DNA from: Clostridia bacterium
Lineage (GTDB): Bacteria; Bacillota; Clostridia; Oscillospirales; Acutalibacteraceae
Length of the DNA stretch: 64,000 bases
Assembly: GCA_017399535.1 (NCBI GenBank)
Contig: JAFQBX010000005.1
Location: 62,001-126,000 of the forward strand
Direction: 5' to 3'
Shown here: piece by piece, positions 16,614 to 25,795 of the stretch
How positions within the stretch are numbered: position 1 is the stretch's first letter
Layout of the letters: every line of letters starts with the position of its first letter
Notes under the pieces: generated by a model
Seen by the model: only the letters and a program-made list of their open reading frames with translations
Told to the model about the DNA's origin: nothing
Database searches by the model: none
Program-made: the position numbers and the translations under genes

Positions 16614-18665
16614 TTGTTTCAGAAAAACGAAAATAAAAAAGGAAACCTTGTCACTCTAACAGGCGCAGACCGTGAAATAATCGCCAGGTTCACAAGTGAA
16701 ATGCTGTTTAATGAAAAAGGCAACACGCTTGAACGATTTATCAATGAGGTGAATAGTGAGGACAGAAATGCTATATCACGATTCATACACGATTTTATTT
16801 CGTGGCTGAAAGCTCGGTTAAAAGGCGAAAAGGTCAGTTTGAAAATCGTTAAGCTCGAAAATCGTTTTGCAGCCGTTTTGAGAAACGTCGATAATACAAA
16901 CGCTCAAAAAAATAACACCACCAATGATGGTGATGTGCAGTATGAATTTAATGAAAACCTATATAAACAATTAAACGATTGGTTAAAAGGTGGGGGACGA
17001 AAAAATGGTGCGTATAACGGCTCTTATTTTGAGCTTGGCACAACTCCGAATGTCCTAATAAAACATGGGGCTCCTGCGGTAAATGTAATTATGTATAGCG
17101 ATGTAATCACTAAGATTACCGGAGGAAAGCATAGCATTGCATTAGACGAAATTGCAAAATTACCTACCCAACTTAATGACCCTATTTTACTTTTTAAAGG
17201 AAGTGTTCCTAACAGTTTTGTTGCATTAACTGAGCTTGTGGATAAAAACGGAAATGATGTAATTGTTGCTGTTCACATCAATAAACACCTTGGACGAACC
17301 GTTATTAACAAAATAGCAAGTTTATATAGTAAGAGTGACGATTACGGAAATAATAAAATTATTGAATATATAAAAAGACAAATTTTAGCCGGCAATTTAA
17401 TTGATGCAAGCAATATAAAAGCACCTAACTGGTTTACGTCCAGAGGGCTCCAATTGCCCAAGGAGGTTCAAACCATATTAGATGCTAACAACAAAATATC
17501 ACAAAAAGATAATGTTGTCAATACCCATTATACGCAGGAAGGCGAAAATTATTCATCACAAGAGCAAAATGATCATGGAAATAGTTATTCGTTTGGGGAT
17601 ATTGACAAAGACAAAAGCAAAAAATATAATAAAGCTATAAAAGTGCCAAACGTGGCGTATAGAATTATATCCTCGCGTAGAACAGAACGTTATGCCAATT
17701 TAGATGATACAGACATTCCTCTAACGGATATAGTAACTATTGGCGAACAAAGATTGAATACCACTACACAGTATTTTATTCGTAATAATAGTCGAAGTGA
17801 TTTTGTTATTTATAAAAAACGCAAAAGCTCTCCGAAGAAAGGAACTCTTGAATATGACATTAACGATGAAATTGATAGAGCAATTGCTCGACATTCTGGT
17901 CTCGAAAGGGATAACCAACAAAACGGAGCTCAAAACAATAGTCTCGTGCCCTCAAAACGACGAGGAACTAAAATACGTAATAAACGAAGTGAAGAAAATC
18001 AACAACCTAACGATAGACGACATAATAACGATACTTCAGAAGCTTCCCGACGAAGAAGACAGTTAGAGATTATCCAAAACACCAACCCTGCCTATGTTGA
18101 CCATTTGACATGGATAAGAAGTGTAGAGGATATACACACTTTACAAGAAACGCTTGAAATGAGTGATTGGGCGCCTTATGATGAGTTTGACCCGGATTAC
18201 TCAAAGCAAGACGCTCTTAACGCTATTAAAAATGGTAAAATTAAAGTATATAGTTCTCATCCTATTGGTCAAGGGGTTTTTGTAACACCATCAAAAATGG
18301 AAGCTCAAACCTATGCTGGTGATGGTACGGTGTATGAGCAGGTTGTAAATATCGATGATATTGCATGGATAGACCCCACACAAGGACAATATGCAAAAGT
18401 TGAAGCAGGGTTAGACGACTCTGCTTTTTCTATGCCCGAAAATGATATTCAATATTCCTTTGAGGATGATGTTGTTGATAAGACGTCGAGTTTGGCTGAA
18501 CGTGTGAGATTGGGCGAAATATCGCAAGCAGAATATCTCAATGAGCTCCAACGACTAATGAACGAGGCAACCGAAAAATACGGTGCTATTCCACAGTTGA
18601 ATCGTGACCTTAAAAAACACACTCATTATTATATAACTATTATTGATTTATTGGCGGCGAGGTGA
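16614..18665 (+). pseudogene. Phage MuF-type polyvalent protein remnant
   Basis: An open frame of up to 683 codons with no credible start: TTG only, no ribosome binding site, and it begins immediately beyond the typA -35 element. Residues 20-90 resemble a helical linker of phage polyvalent proteins. Residues 130-295 match the MuF C-terminal domain (LNDPILLFKG, VALTELVDKNGNDVIVAVHINKH). Residues 490-610 resemble another phage polyvalent module (NPAYVDHLTWIRSVEDI, KVYSSHPIGQGVFVTPSKME). The stretch coding for residues 415-485 reads better in another frame as a small gene. The tail runs into the promoter of the next gene. This looks like a 5'- and 3'-truncated piece of a phage head or effector gene, AT-rich against its neighbours. 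Confidence 0.7.
17854..18066 (+). CDS. Small hypothetical protein overlapping the phage remnant in another frame
   Basis: 70 residues from ATG 17854 to TAG 18066. The product begins MTLTMKLIEQLLDILVSKGI and is amphipathic and mostly helical, with regular hydrophobic spacing. The overlapping long frame at the same place reads as Arg/Asn-rich low-quality protein, so this frame is the likelier coding one. AAAGGA lies ten bases upstream of the ATG. It may be a small phage gene stranded inside the remnant, or a sign that the long frame is an artefact here. I recognise no family. Confidence 0.5.
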   Translation: MTLTMKLIEQLLDILVSKGITNKTELKTIVSCPQNDEELKYVINEVKKINNLTIDDIITILQKLPDEEDS

Positions 18666-18671
18666 TATAAT
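18643..18671 (+). promoter_or_regulatory. Promoter of the hemolysin III gene
   Basis: TTGATT at 18643-18648, a 17-base spacer and TATAAT at 18666-18671. It overlaps the last codons of the phage-derived frame, showing that this frame has run into native promoter DNA. Confidence 0.75.
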
Positions 18672-18692
18672 ATCTTTTTAGGAGATGTATTT

Positions 18693-19376
18693 ATGGCAAG
18701 AACCAAACTCAATAATCGACTTCTGCCCGACTATACTCGGGGCGAAGAAATTTTTAACATGGTTTCGCACATTATCGGCGGTGCTTTCGGCATTATTGCG
18801 CTGGTTAGCTGCGTTATCGTAGCCGCCGTAAACGGAAACGTCAGCGGAATCGTCGGTGGCTCAATTTACGGCGCATCGATGATTATACTTTACACCATGT
18901 CGAGCATTTACCACGGATTAAAGCCGAATGACAGAAGCTCGATAGCAAAAAAGGTCATGCAGGTCATCGACCACTGTTCAATCTTTTTGCTCATCGCCGG
19001 TACATATACGCCCATCGTGCTTTCTACAATTTGCAGGCACAACGTCGCTCTCGGTTGGGTCATTTTCGGTATTCAGTGGGGTTGTGCAGCGATTGGAATA
19101 ACCTTTAACGCAATCGACCTTGACCAGTATTCCAAATTTTCGATGATTTGCTATCTGGCTATGGGTTGGTGTATCGTTTTCACGGGAAAGACCATTTTTG
19201 CCGCGTTGCCGGTTGGCTTCTGGTGGCTGCTTGCAGGCGGTATCGCATATACAATCGGCGCCGTCCTTTACGGCATCGGGCATAAAATGAGATATATGCA
19301 CTCGATTTTTCACCTGTTTGTACTTTTAGGCAGCATACTGCAATATGTTTGCATACTGCTTTATGTAATGCCTTGA
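18693..19376 (+). CDS. Hemolysin III family membrane protein (TrhA/YqfA)
   Basis: 227 residues with seven transmembrane segments, the PAQR/hemolysin III layout. Family signatures are EEIFNMVSHIIGG near residue 20, SSIYHG near 70, DHCSIFLLIAGTYTP near 93 and a histidine-rich last helix (HSIFHLFVLLG). The conserved Asp and His residues are proposed to bind a metal in this family. In other bacteria TrhA affects membrane energetics or fluidity; haemolysis itself is not implied. A TTTTTAGGAG site precedes the ATG. It is the first gene of a plus-strand group with mscL and a membrane protein. Confidence 0.9.
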   Translation: MARTKLNNRLLPDYTRGEEIFNMVSHIIGGAFGIIALVSCVIVAAVNGNVSGIVGGSIYGASMIILYTMSSIYHGLKPNDRSSIAKKVMQVIDHCSIFLLIAGTYTPIVLSTICRHNVALGWVIFGIQWGCAAIGITFNAIDLDQYSKFSMICYLAMGWCIVFTGKTIFAALPVGFWWLLAGGIAYTIGAVLYGIGHKMRYMHSIFHLFVLLGSILQYVCILLYVMP

Positions 19377-19404
19377 AAATTAAAAAAGTAAGGGGTAAAC
19401 AAAA

Positions 19405-19866
19405 ATGAAAAAATGCAAATTTTTCGGCGAATTTAAAAAGTTCATTATGCGCGGTAACGTAATCGACCTTGCAGTCGGCGTTATCATCGGCGGTGCTTTT
19501 CAGGCAATCGTAAACTCACTCGTTAACGACCTTATTTCGCCGCTGCTCGGTCTCATTGGCGGTACCGATTTTTCAAAATATGCAGTCACTCTCAAGGAAG
19601 CTGTTGTTGACAAGGCAACAGGCGAGGTTGTAACCGAAGCTGTTATGCTCAACTACGGTAAATTCATCACCGCAGTTATCAATTTCTTAATCATGGCATT
19701 CATCATCTTCCTTCTCGTTAAGACAATTAACAAGATTTCTGACCTTGGAAAGAAAAAGGAAGAGGAAGCTCCTGCCGCTCCTACTACAAAGGTTTGCCCC
19801 TTCTGCAAGAGTGAAATCGCAATCGACGCCGTTAAGTGCGCTCATTGTACCAGCGACGTAGAGTAA
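19405..19866 (+). CDS. mscL: Large-conductance mechanosensitive channel with C-terminal zinc ribbon
   Basis: 153 residues. Residues 1-112 are a standard MscL: an N-terminal amphipathic helix ([20 protein letters not shown]), TM1, a periplasmic loop and TM2. The channel opens under membrane tension to release solutes in hypo-osmotic shock. After a charged linker ([11 protein letters not shown]), C131, C134, C145 and C148 form a zinc ribbon (CPFC...CAHC) not present in E. coli MscL. It lies 28 bases after the hemolysin III gene. The ribbon could gate the cytoplasmic bundle or bind a partner; this is inference. Confidence 0.93.
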   Translation: MKKCKFFGEFKKFIMRGNVIDLAVGVIIGGAFQAIVNSLVNDLISPLLGLIGGTDFSKYAVTLKEAVVDKATGEVVTEAVMLNYGKFITAVINFLIMAFIIFLLVKTINKISDLGKKKEEEAPAAPTTKVCPFCKSEIAIDAVKCAHCTSDVE

Positions 19867-19875
19867 TTCACTGAT

Positions 19876-20463
19876 ATGATTGGTTACGTTGGCAACAAGT
19901 ACAAGCTTGCCCTGCGTGGCACCTTTTCGTTTCTGCTATACAGTGGAATTGTCAATATTGTCGGCATTCTGTTTTCCTTTTATCTGAAAATAAATCTCGG
20001 CAATGACGTTTATCAGCTGCATCACTGTTGGATATACATCAATATCGCGGAATGGGTTGCCTTTATAATAGCGTTTGGGCTCAAATACGTCGAAAACGTT
20101 GGGTACATCGACGATTACGACCACGTTCATTATTACGGGTCGTACCTTCGCGTGATGGCTCTTGTCCTGATATACATTTTTATTCCGCCGCTTTTATCAC
20201 TCGGCGGTGGCGGAGCCGTGTTTTCAACCGTTATAAGTATTTGCTACCAGCCGAATTTATTGCTCAGCAATCTGATTAACAACCACGTTCAGTCAAACGA
20301 CCTGTTAATCCAAGCCGAAAGAATGTTTTATTGGCCGCAGGTTGCGGGGTTGATGGTGACCCTGCCGATTAACTTCTTTGCACTGTATCCCTTTTACATA
20401 CTCGGAAAAAGGAACCGAAAGCGCGACCTTAAAGAAGGAATCATTTTGAGGATCAAACGATAA
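19876..20463 (+). CDS. Hypothetical membrane protein
   Basis: 195 residues with four to five hydrophobic segments (about 14-38, 47-65, 91-113, 117-130 and 155-177) and a basic C-terminus. It begins nine bases after the mscL stop with no strong ribosome binding site, so translation coupling is likely. No family was recognised. Cotranscription with mscL suggests an envelope role, but nothing in the sequence proves it. A strong terminator follows. Confidence 0.65.
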   Translation: MIGYVGNKYKLALRGTFSFLLYSGIVNIVGILFSFYLKINLGNDVYQLHHCWIYINIAEWVAFIIAFGLKYVENVGYIDDYDHVHYYGSYLRVMALVLIYIFIPPLLSLGGGGAVFSTVISICYQPNLLLSNLINNHVQSNDLLIQAERMFYWPQVAGLMVTLPINFFALYPFYILGKRNRKRDLKEGIILRIKR

Positions 20464-20478
20464 AATTATGTTAAAATG

Positions 20479-20512
20479 AGCGGTCAAGCCGATTGGTTTG
20501 ACCGCTTTGTTT
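20479..20512 (+). terminator. Terminator after the mscL group
   Basis: AGCGGTCAA pairs with TTGACCGCT around a loop, with an imperfect T-rich tail. Confidence 0.75.
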
Positions 20513-20565
20513 ACACCTTACATTTATTATATAAGCGACGCCAAACGCTCTGATAATTCAGGTGC

Positions 20566-20594
20566 TTGATTTATGCACTTTTTAATGATAATAT
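20566..20594 (+). promoter_or_regulatory. Promoter of the ClC gene
   Basis: TTGATT at 20566-20571, a 17-base spacer and TAATAT at 20589-20594, 32 bases before the start codon. Confidence 0.6.
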
Positions 20595-20625
20595 TTAGGG
20601 TACAACTCATAAGGAAACAAATGCT

Positions 20626-22170
20626 ATGAAAAACTTTAACGAAACAAAAAAGCATATTCTTTCATATACTCTGCCTGCGCTTATGTTTGGCGCTCTTTCG
20701 GGTGCAGTTTCAGCGGCTGTTGTTACAATATATAAATGGTTTGCAAAAAACTCGGTTGCTATTTCGGAAAAGGCATATCATTTTTTAGGCCAAAACTATG
20801 TCTATATCCCGATTGCAATTGTAGTTTTATTGGTTGCGGCAATAATTTCCGCACGAATTTATCGCAGTACACCTAATCTTCAAGGTGGCGGAATCCCCAC
20901 GTCAATTGGCGCTATGAGGGGGTATTATTCCCTCCACCCGCTAAAAAACACGATTGGAGTATTTTTTCTTTCGCTGGCATACTTTATAATCGGCATTCCG
21001 CTCGGCACAGAAGGTCCGTCGGTTCAGATGGGTGCGGCAGTAGGTAGCGGTCTGGTCAAATCAAGCAGAAAAAAATGGCTTGCATGGGATCGCTTTTCGA
21101 TGACGGGCGGTGCTTCGGCGGGATTTTCGGTTGCAACGGGCGCTCCCATTTCGGCAATTCTCTTTTCGATCGAGGAAGCACATCAGCGAGTATCCCCGCT
21201 CATCGTATTTATTGCAATTGTTTCGGTGCTTTCGGCGAGCATTGTTTCAAGCATTCTATCCCCCATTTTAGGCGTTGAAAAATCGCTGTTTTCATTAAGC
21301 GATTTTGGCGAACTTTCGCTTGATAAATTATGGATACCGCTTGTAGTAGGACTTTTTATGGGCATATTCGCCCTTATATTCTTAAAAGGTTATAAAATAA
21401 TAAAGAGAATTTATGAAAAATTGGCGGATCGCTTTTCACAAACAGTAAGGATTTTCGCGGTAATGCTTTTCACCCTCACATTTGGTCTAATCTCATTCTC
21501 TTTTGTTTCAACGGGACATCATTTTACCGTTTCACTTTTTGCCTCGTCACCAACGGTGCTTATGCTGCTCGCAATAATCATCCTTCGGTCGGCGCTTACC
21601 ATAAGCGCTAATTTGAACGGAATAACGGGTGGAATTTTTCTTCCACTACTTGCCATCGGTGCCGCTGCCGCAGCCCTTTTGGGAAAGGGACTGGTCGCCA
21701 TTGGAATGGCCTCCGAATACACGACGCTGATACTTGCTCTCGGAATATGCGGTGCGATAGCTGGAATGATGAAAATGCCGCTAACAGCCATCCTTTTTGC
21801 AATCGAAGCGCTCGGCCTTTCGGATAACATTTTGGCGGTTATTATCACAGCTGCAATCGCATTTTCGATTCCCGAAATGATTGGCGAAAATTCAATAGGC
21901 GAGCACGTGCTCGAAAACCGAATTAAAAAACTTTCGAGCGGAAAAGAAATAAAACGTGGCGAAATGGAAGTCACAATCGAAAACGGTTGCTTTGCAATCG
22001 GTAAAGAGGTTCGCGACATTTTTTGGCCGCACGGAGTGTACGTTACCTCGATACAGCACATAAAGAATGGGCAGCTCATTGACGATGGTGACAGGTTGAT
22101 AATCAATTACAACACAAGCGACTTTGAAAAGATGGAAGAAGAGCTTTTTGCCATAACAAAAAAGCTCTAA
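20626..22170 (+). CDS. ClC-type chloride channel/exchanger with C-terminal RCK_C domain
   Basis: 514 residues. Residues 10-430 form the ClC fold, with selectivity-filter motifs GGGIP at 87-91, GTEGP at 127-131 and GGIFLPLLAIGAA later. The gating glutamate E129 is present, and E184 in the SIEEA segment aligns with the inner proton glutamate of exchangers, so H+/Cl- (or F-) antiport is likelier than a passive channel. Residues 440-514 look like a TrkA-C/RCK_C regulatory domain (KEVRDIFWPHGVYVTSI, DDGDRLIINY) rather than the usual CBS pair. It has its own promoter and shares a bidirectional terminator with dut. Confidence 0.88.
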   Translation: MKNFNETKKHILSYTLPALMFGALSGAVSAAVVTIYKWFAKNSVAISEKAYHFLGQNYVYIPIAIVVLLVAAIISARIYRSTPNLQGGGIPTSIGAMRGYYSLHPLKNTIGVFFLSLAYFIIGIPLGTEGPSVQMGAAVGSGLVKSSRKKWLAWDRFSMTGGASAGFSVATGAPISAILFSIEEAHQRVSPLIVFIAIVSVLSASIVSSILSPILGVEKSLFSLSDFGELSLDKLWIPLVVGLFMGIFALIFLKGYKIIKRIYEKLADRFSQTVRIFAVMLFTLTFGLISFSFVSTGHHFTVSLFASSPTVLMLLAIIILRSALTISANLNGITGGIFLPLLAIGAAAAALLGKGLVAIGMASEYTTLILALGICGAIAGMMKMPLTAILFAIEALGLSDNILAVIITAAIAFSIPEMIGENSIGEHVLENRIKKLSSGKEIKRGEMEVTIENGCFAIGKEVRDIFWPHGVYVTSIQHIKNGQLIDDGDRLIINYNTSDFEKMEEELFAITKKL

Positions 22171-22183
22171 TAAATAAAAAAAT

Positions 22184-22227
22184 CCGACCGATTAGGGAGT
22201 TTGATTTCCCTTTTCAGTCGGTTGTTT
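22184..22227. terminator. Bidirectional terminator between ClC and dut
   Basis: CCGAC...AGGGA pairs with TCCCT...GTCGG with a small internal mismatch, flanked by A-rich DNA on the left and T-rich DNA on the right. Confidence 0.75.
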
Positions 22228-22239
22228 TTATGTTATTTT

Positions 22240-22677
22240 TTACCTTCCTGTGCTACCGAAGCCGCCGTCGCCACGTGCCGTTTCGCTTAACTCGTCGACC
22301 TCGCTGAACGAAACCGAAAGATACGGCATTATCACAAGCTGGGCAATACGGTCGCCGTTTTCGATTATCTTTGGCTGGTCGGTGTCGTTGTGAATCGCAA
22401 TAATATATTCGCCGCGATAGTCGCTGTCGCATACGCCGACACAGTTTGCGGGACGGAGTCCCTGCTTTGTCGCGAGGCCGCTTCGAGCAAAAATTGCGCC
22501 GAAATACCCGTCGGGCACGGCTATTGCGAGTCCTGTACCAATCTTTTCGGTTGTGTGGGGGTGTATGGTTACGCTTTCGGCGTCGAGACAGGCATACAGG
22601 TCGTACCCTGCCGCCTTTTCCGAGCCGGATGTCGGCAATTTTGCCGCCGGGTTCAATTTCTTAACCTTTATTTCCAC
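22240..22677 (-). CDS. dut: Deoxyuridine 5'-triphosphate nucleotidohydrolase
   Basis: 145 residues, typical of trimeric dUTPases. Motifs in order: AAGYDLYA near residue 23, ARSGLA near 65, GVCDSDYRGEY with the catalytic-site Asp near 82-92, GDRIAQLVI near 106, and the C-terminal flexible arm RGDGGFGSTGR. The enzyme hydrolyses dUTP to dUMP, keeping uracil out of DNA and supplying thymidylate synthesis. It follows the DUF1846 gene by 45 bases on the same strand and probably shares its transcript. Confidence 0.96.
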   Translation of the reverse strand: MEIKVKKLNPAAKLPTSGSEKAAGYDLYACLDAESVTIHPHTTEKIGTGLAIAVPDGYFGAIFARSGLATKQGLRPANCVGVCDSDYRGEYIIAIHNDTDQPKIIENGDRIAQLVIMPYLSVSFSEVDELSETARGDGGFGSTGR

Positions 22678-22722
22678 TTTTCTATCTCCCCTTTTTTTAT
22701 AAAAGAGATTACTACCTAATTC

Positions 22723-24207
22723 TTATCTATGAAAGAGCTTTTTGGTTTGGTAAACCGGCTCGCAGGTAACCTGTAATCCGAGCTTTTTGAGAATATTCAT
22801 ATCCACCTGTGACAAAATGACCGATGAATGAACGTTGCAATTTACGAGCTTTTTAACCTGTTCGAGTGCGTACTTTGCGTTATCGTCGCTGACCGAACAA
22901 ATCGAAAGAGCTACCAGCAGCTCGTCGGTGTGCAGTCGCGGATTGTGATTGCCGAGGACGTCAACCTTTAACGATTGAACCGGCTCGAGTACCTCGCGCG
23001 AAATGAGATGAATTGAATCGTCGATTCCGCCAAGTTCTTTCAGCGCGTTGAGCAGCATTGCCGCCGTTGCACCGAGCAAACTCGACGTTTTTCCCGTGAC
23101 GATTTTGCCATTCGGAAGCTCAATCGCTGCGGCAGGTGCTTCGGTTTCGGCTGCTTTTTTCTTTGCCGCTGCGACAACCGGACGGTCGTCGGGCGAAATG
23201 CCCACCATATTCATCAGAAGCTCAATTTTTTGCGATACGGTGCTTTCGATATTTCCCTTTCGTATGTCGCAAAGCGCGTTATAATAGCGGCGAATAATCT
23301 CGTCCTTTGCCGCTGCGCATACAGCGTCGTCATCGAATATGCAGTTACCCGCCATATTGACGCCCATATCTGTCGGCGACTTGTACGGGCAGGTGCCGCT
23401 AATCTTCTTAAACATTGCGGAAAGGACGGGGAAAATTTCGACGTCGCGGTTATAGTTTACTACCGTTGTGCCGTACGCTTCGAGGTGGTACGGGTCAATC
23501 ATATTCACGTCGTTGAGGTCGGCGGTTGCCGCTTCGTAAGCAATATTTACGGGATGGCTGAGGGGCAAGTTCCATACCGGGAATGTTTCGAACTTTGCGT
23601 AGCCGGACTTTATTCCGCGGAGATTGTCGTGATAAAGCTGACTCAGGCAGGTTGCCATTTTACCGCTTCCGGGTCCGGGTGCGGTGACAACTACGAGTGA
23701 ACGCGAGGTTTCGATATAATCATTTTTACCAAGTCCGTCATCACAAACGATTCGGGAAATATCACTCGGGTAGCCGGCAATTACGTAATGACGGTAAACC
23801 TTTACCCCGAGGGCTTCGAGTCGCTTTTGGAATGCGATTGCGGCGGGCTGGTCGCTGTAACGGGCGAGAACAACGCTTCCCACATACAGACCGAAGCCAC
23901 GGAAGGCGTCGATAAGACGGAGAACGTCAACGTCGTAGGTGATGCCGAGGTCACCTCGTACCTTATTCTTTTCGATATCGGCGGCATTGATTACGATAAC
24001 AATTTCGGCCTGCTCCTTTAATTCGATGAGCATACGAATTTTACTATCCGGCTCAAAGCCAGGCAAAACTCGTGCCGCATGGTAATCGTCAAATAACTTT
24101 CCGCCGAATTCAAGATACAGCTTGCCGCCAAACTGTGCAATTCGGTCGAGAATATGCTCCGACTGCATTTTTATGTACTTGTCGTTATCAAATCCTCGTT
24201 TAAACAT
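22723..24207 (-). CDS. DUF1846 family protein
   Basis: 494 residues, the usual size for DUF1846 (PF08903), a soluble family common in Firmicutes with solved structures but no settled function. Recognisable features are the N-terminal segment MFKRGFDNDKYI, LYLEFGGKLFDDYHA near 32-46, and VVTAPGPGSGKMATCLSQ near 170, a glycine-rich loop resembling a nucleotide-binding loop. The middle and C-terminal parts are mixed alpha/beta. It lies upstream of dut in the same orientation, which hints at nucleotide metabolism but does not prove it. Confidence 0.88.
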   Translation of the reverse strand: MFKRGFDNDKYIKMQSEHILDRIAQFGGKLYLEFGGKLFDDYHAARVLPGFEPDSKIRMLIELKEQAEIVIVINAADIEKNKVRGDLGITYDVDVLRLIDAFRGFGLYVGSVVLARYSDQPAAIAFQKRLEALGVKVYRHYVIAGYPSDISRIVCDDGLGKNDYIETSRSLVVVTAPGPGSGKMATCLSQLYHDNLRGIKSGYAKFETFPVWNLPLSHPVNIAYEAATADLNDVNMIDPYHLEAYGTTVVNYNRDVEIFPVLSAMFKKISGTCPYKSPTDMGVNMAGNCIFDDDAVCAAAKDEIIRRYYNALCDIRKGNIESTVSQKIELLMNMVGISPDDRPVVAAAKKKAAETEAPAAAIELPNGKIVTGKTSSLLGATAAMLLNALKELGGIDDSIHLISREVLEPVQSLKVDVLGNHNPRLHTDELLVALSICSVSDDNAKYALEQVKKLVNCNVHSSVILSQVDMNILKKLGLQVTCEPVYQTKKLFHR

Positions 24208-24297
24208 TCCTCACACCCCTAATTACATATACCTATCTATTTTACTATATTACATTCACTATTTCAAGTAGTGCAAATTCTTTTTCAAAAAAATAAA

Positions 24298-24338
24298 AAA
24301 GCGACCCTACACAAAGGTTGAAAACAGGTCGCTTTTTT
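24298..24338 (-). terminator. Terminator of the antiporter gene
   Basis: AAAGCGACC pairs with GGTCGCTTT across an 20-base loop. On the minus strand a T6 run follows. Confidence 0.75.
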
Positions 24339-24353
24339 GATTTTATGTGAAAG

Positions 24354-25628
24354 TTACGCCTTTGGACTGTTGTGGACACGGGCGCTTGTTTTTCCTTCGG
24401 GATTGATTTCGCCTGCGCGCATAAGCGATCTCTTTGTCAGTGCAGGTCCGACAAGCTCGTAAATCAGCACCGAAAAGAGTATTACGTTTCTGACCAATGC
24501 ACCGCCGGGCAAGGTCATTGCCGTCATTGCCATTCCGAGCGCAACACCCGCCTGCGGCAAAAGGGTGATACCCAAATTATCGGTAATCGGCTTTTCGCAA
24601 TTGGTGAGCTGACAGCTGAATCTGGCGCCAAAATATTTACCGAGCGAACGCGAGAAAATATACACGATACCGACCGCAAGAGTGGCCGCGTTAGCGATAA
24701 TTTTAAGGTCAAGCTCGGCACCCGAAATTACAAAGAAAAGGATATTGAGCGGCACGGTCCATGTTTCGATTCGACCCATAAGCTCCTCTGACGTGGAACA
24801 GATATTGCAAAATACCGTACCCGTCATCATACAAACGAGCAAAAGTGAGAAACCGAAATGAATACCGCCGATATTAAACCTTATCATCGAAAGTCCGACC
24901 GTAAGCATTACAAAGCCGACCGAAACGGCCATTCGTTTGCTTCGCGAGTGGAAAAAACGCTCGACAAAATTAAGCAGATAGCCCATTACCGTACCGAGTG
25001 CAAAGGAAAGGACAATTTCGATTAGCGGCTCTAAAACAACGCCGACAACGTTTATCGAGCCGTGAGAAATCGCCGATGCAACTCCAAACGAAACCGAAAA
25101 GAGTATAAGTCCAACTGCGTCGTCGATAGCTACGACAAGCATCAAAAGTCGGGTAAGCGGACCGTCCGCCTTATACTGACGAACTACCATCAAGGTAGCG
25201 GCAGGAGCAGTTGCCGAGGCGATTGCGCCGAGCACGATTGCTGACGGAAGGGACAGCACGTTCGGGAACATCAAATGGACTGCAATAAGGATAGCGTCAA
25301 CGGCTATCGTTGTTCCGACCGCCTGGGCAATTCCTATTGTAATCGCCTTTTTGCCCATGCTTTTGAGCTGGGAAAGGCGAAACTCGTTACCAATTGTGAA
25401 TGCGATAAAGCCGAGTGCCGTTTGGGTCAAAATGCTCATCGACTCGACCTGCTCCATCGAAGTAAAGCCAAGCCCTTCAATGCCAAATGCGCCGAGAACG
25501 TACGGACCTATCAAAAGTCCTGCGACAAGGTATCCCGTTACGGCAGGAAGACCAAGCAACTTTGCCGGTCGGGTAAGCATAAGTCCGACCAACATGGCGA
25601 CCGCGATACTTATCAGATAAATTTCCAT
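24354..25628 (-). CDS. CPA2-type cation/proton antiporter
   Basis: 424 residues with about twelve transmembrane segments and no cytoplasmic TrkA domain. Family features are GLPAVTGYLVAGLLIGP near 27-43, FTIGNEFRLSQLK near 76, and IDDAVGLILF near 165, whose paired aspartates mark the ion-binding site of this superfamily. It exchanges Na+ or K+ for H+ across the plasma membrane. It stands alone, with a terminator downstream and about 170 bases of AT-rich DNA upstream that carry no gene. The cation cannot be told from sequence. Confidence 0.9.
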   Translation of the reverse strand: MEIYLISIAVAMLVGLMLTRPAKLLGLPAVTGYLVAGLLIGPYVLGAFGIEGLGFTSMEQVESMSILTQTALGFIAFTIGNEFRLSQLKSMGKKAITIGIAQAVGTTIAVDAILIAVHLMFPNVLSLPSAIVLGAIASATAPAATLMVVRQYKADGPLTRLLMLVVAIDDAVGLILFSVSFGVASAISHGSINVVGVVLEPLIEIVLSFALGTVMGYLLNFVERFFHSRSKRMAVSVGFVMLTVGLSMIRFNIGGIHFGFSLLLVCMMTGTVFCNICSTSEELMGRIETWTVPLNILFFVISGAELDLKIIANAATLAVGIVYIFSRSLGKYFGARFSCQLTNCEKPITDNLGITLLPQAGVALGMAMTAMTLPGGALVRNVILFSVLIYELVGPALTKRSLMRAGEINPEGKTSARVHNSPKA

Positions 25629-25795
25629 AAAAAATACGCCTTCTTAAATATAATATGATTCGTAAATCTATACTCTAAACGAACCAAATCATATCACCGA
25701 AGGCGAATAAAATCAAGAATAAATATAAATGAAATAACGCGTTATCGACCGACTTTTTTAGTCATTTTGTCATTTTACATCCATATTACGCGGAT

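Noticed and set aside
22390..22719. 109-codon plus-strand ORF over dut
   Set aside because: Shadow of dut; no ribosome binding site or recognisable domain.
25734..25745. 12-bp palindrome ATAACGCGTTAT
   Set aside because: A single short palindrome beyond the end of proC without a promoter nearby; not enough to call an operator.
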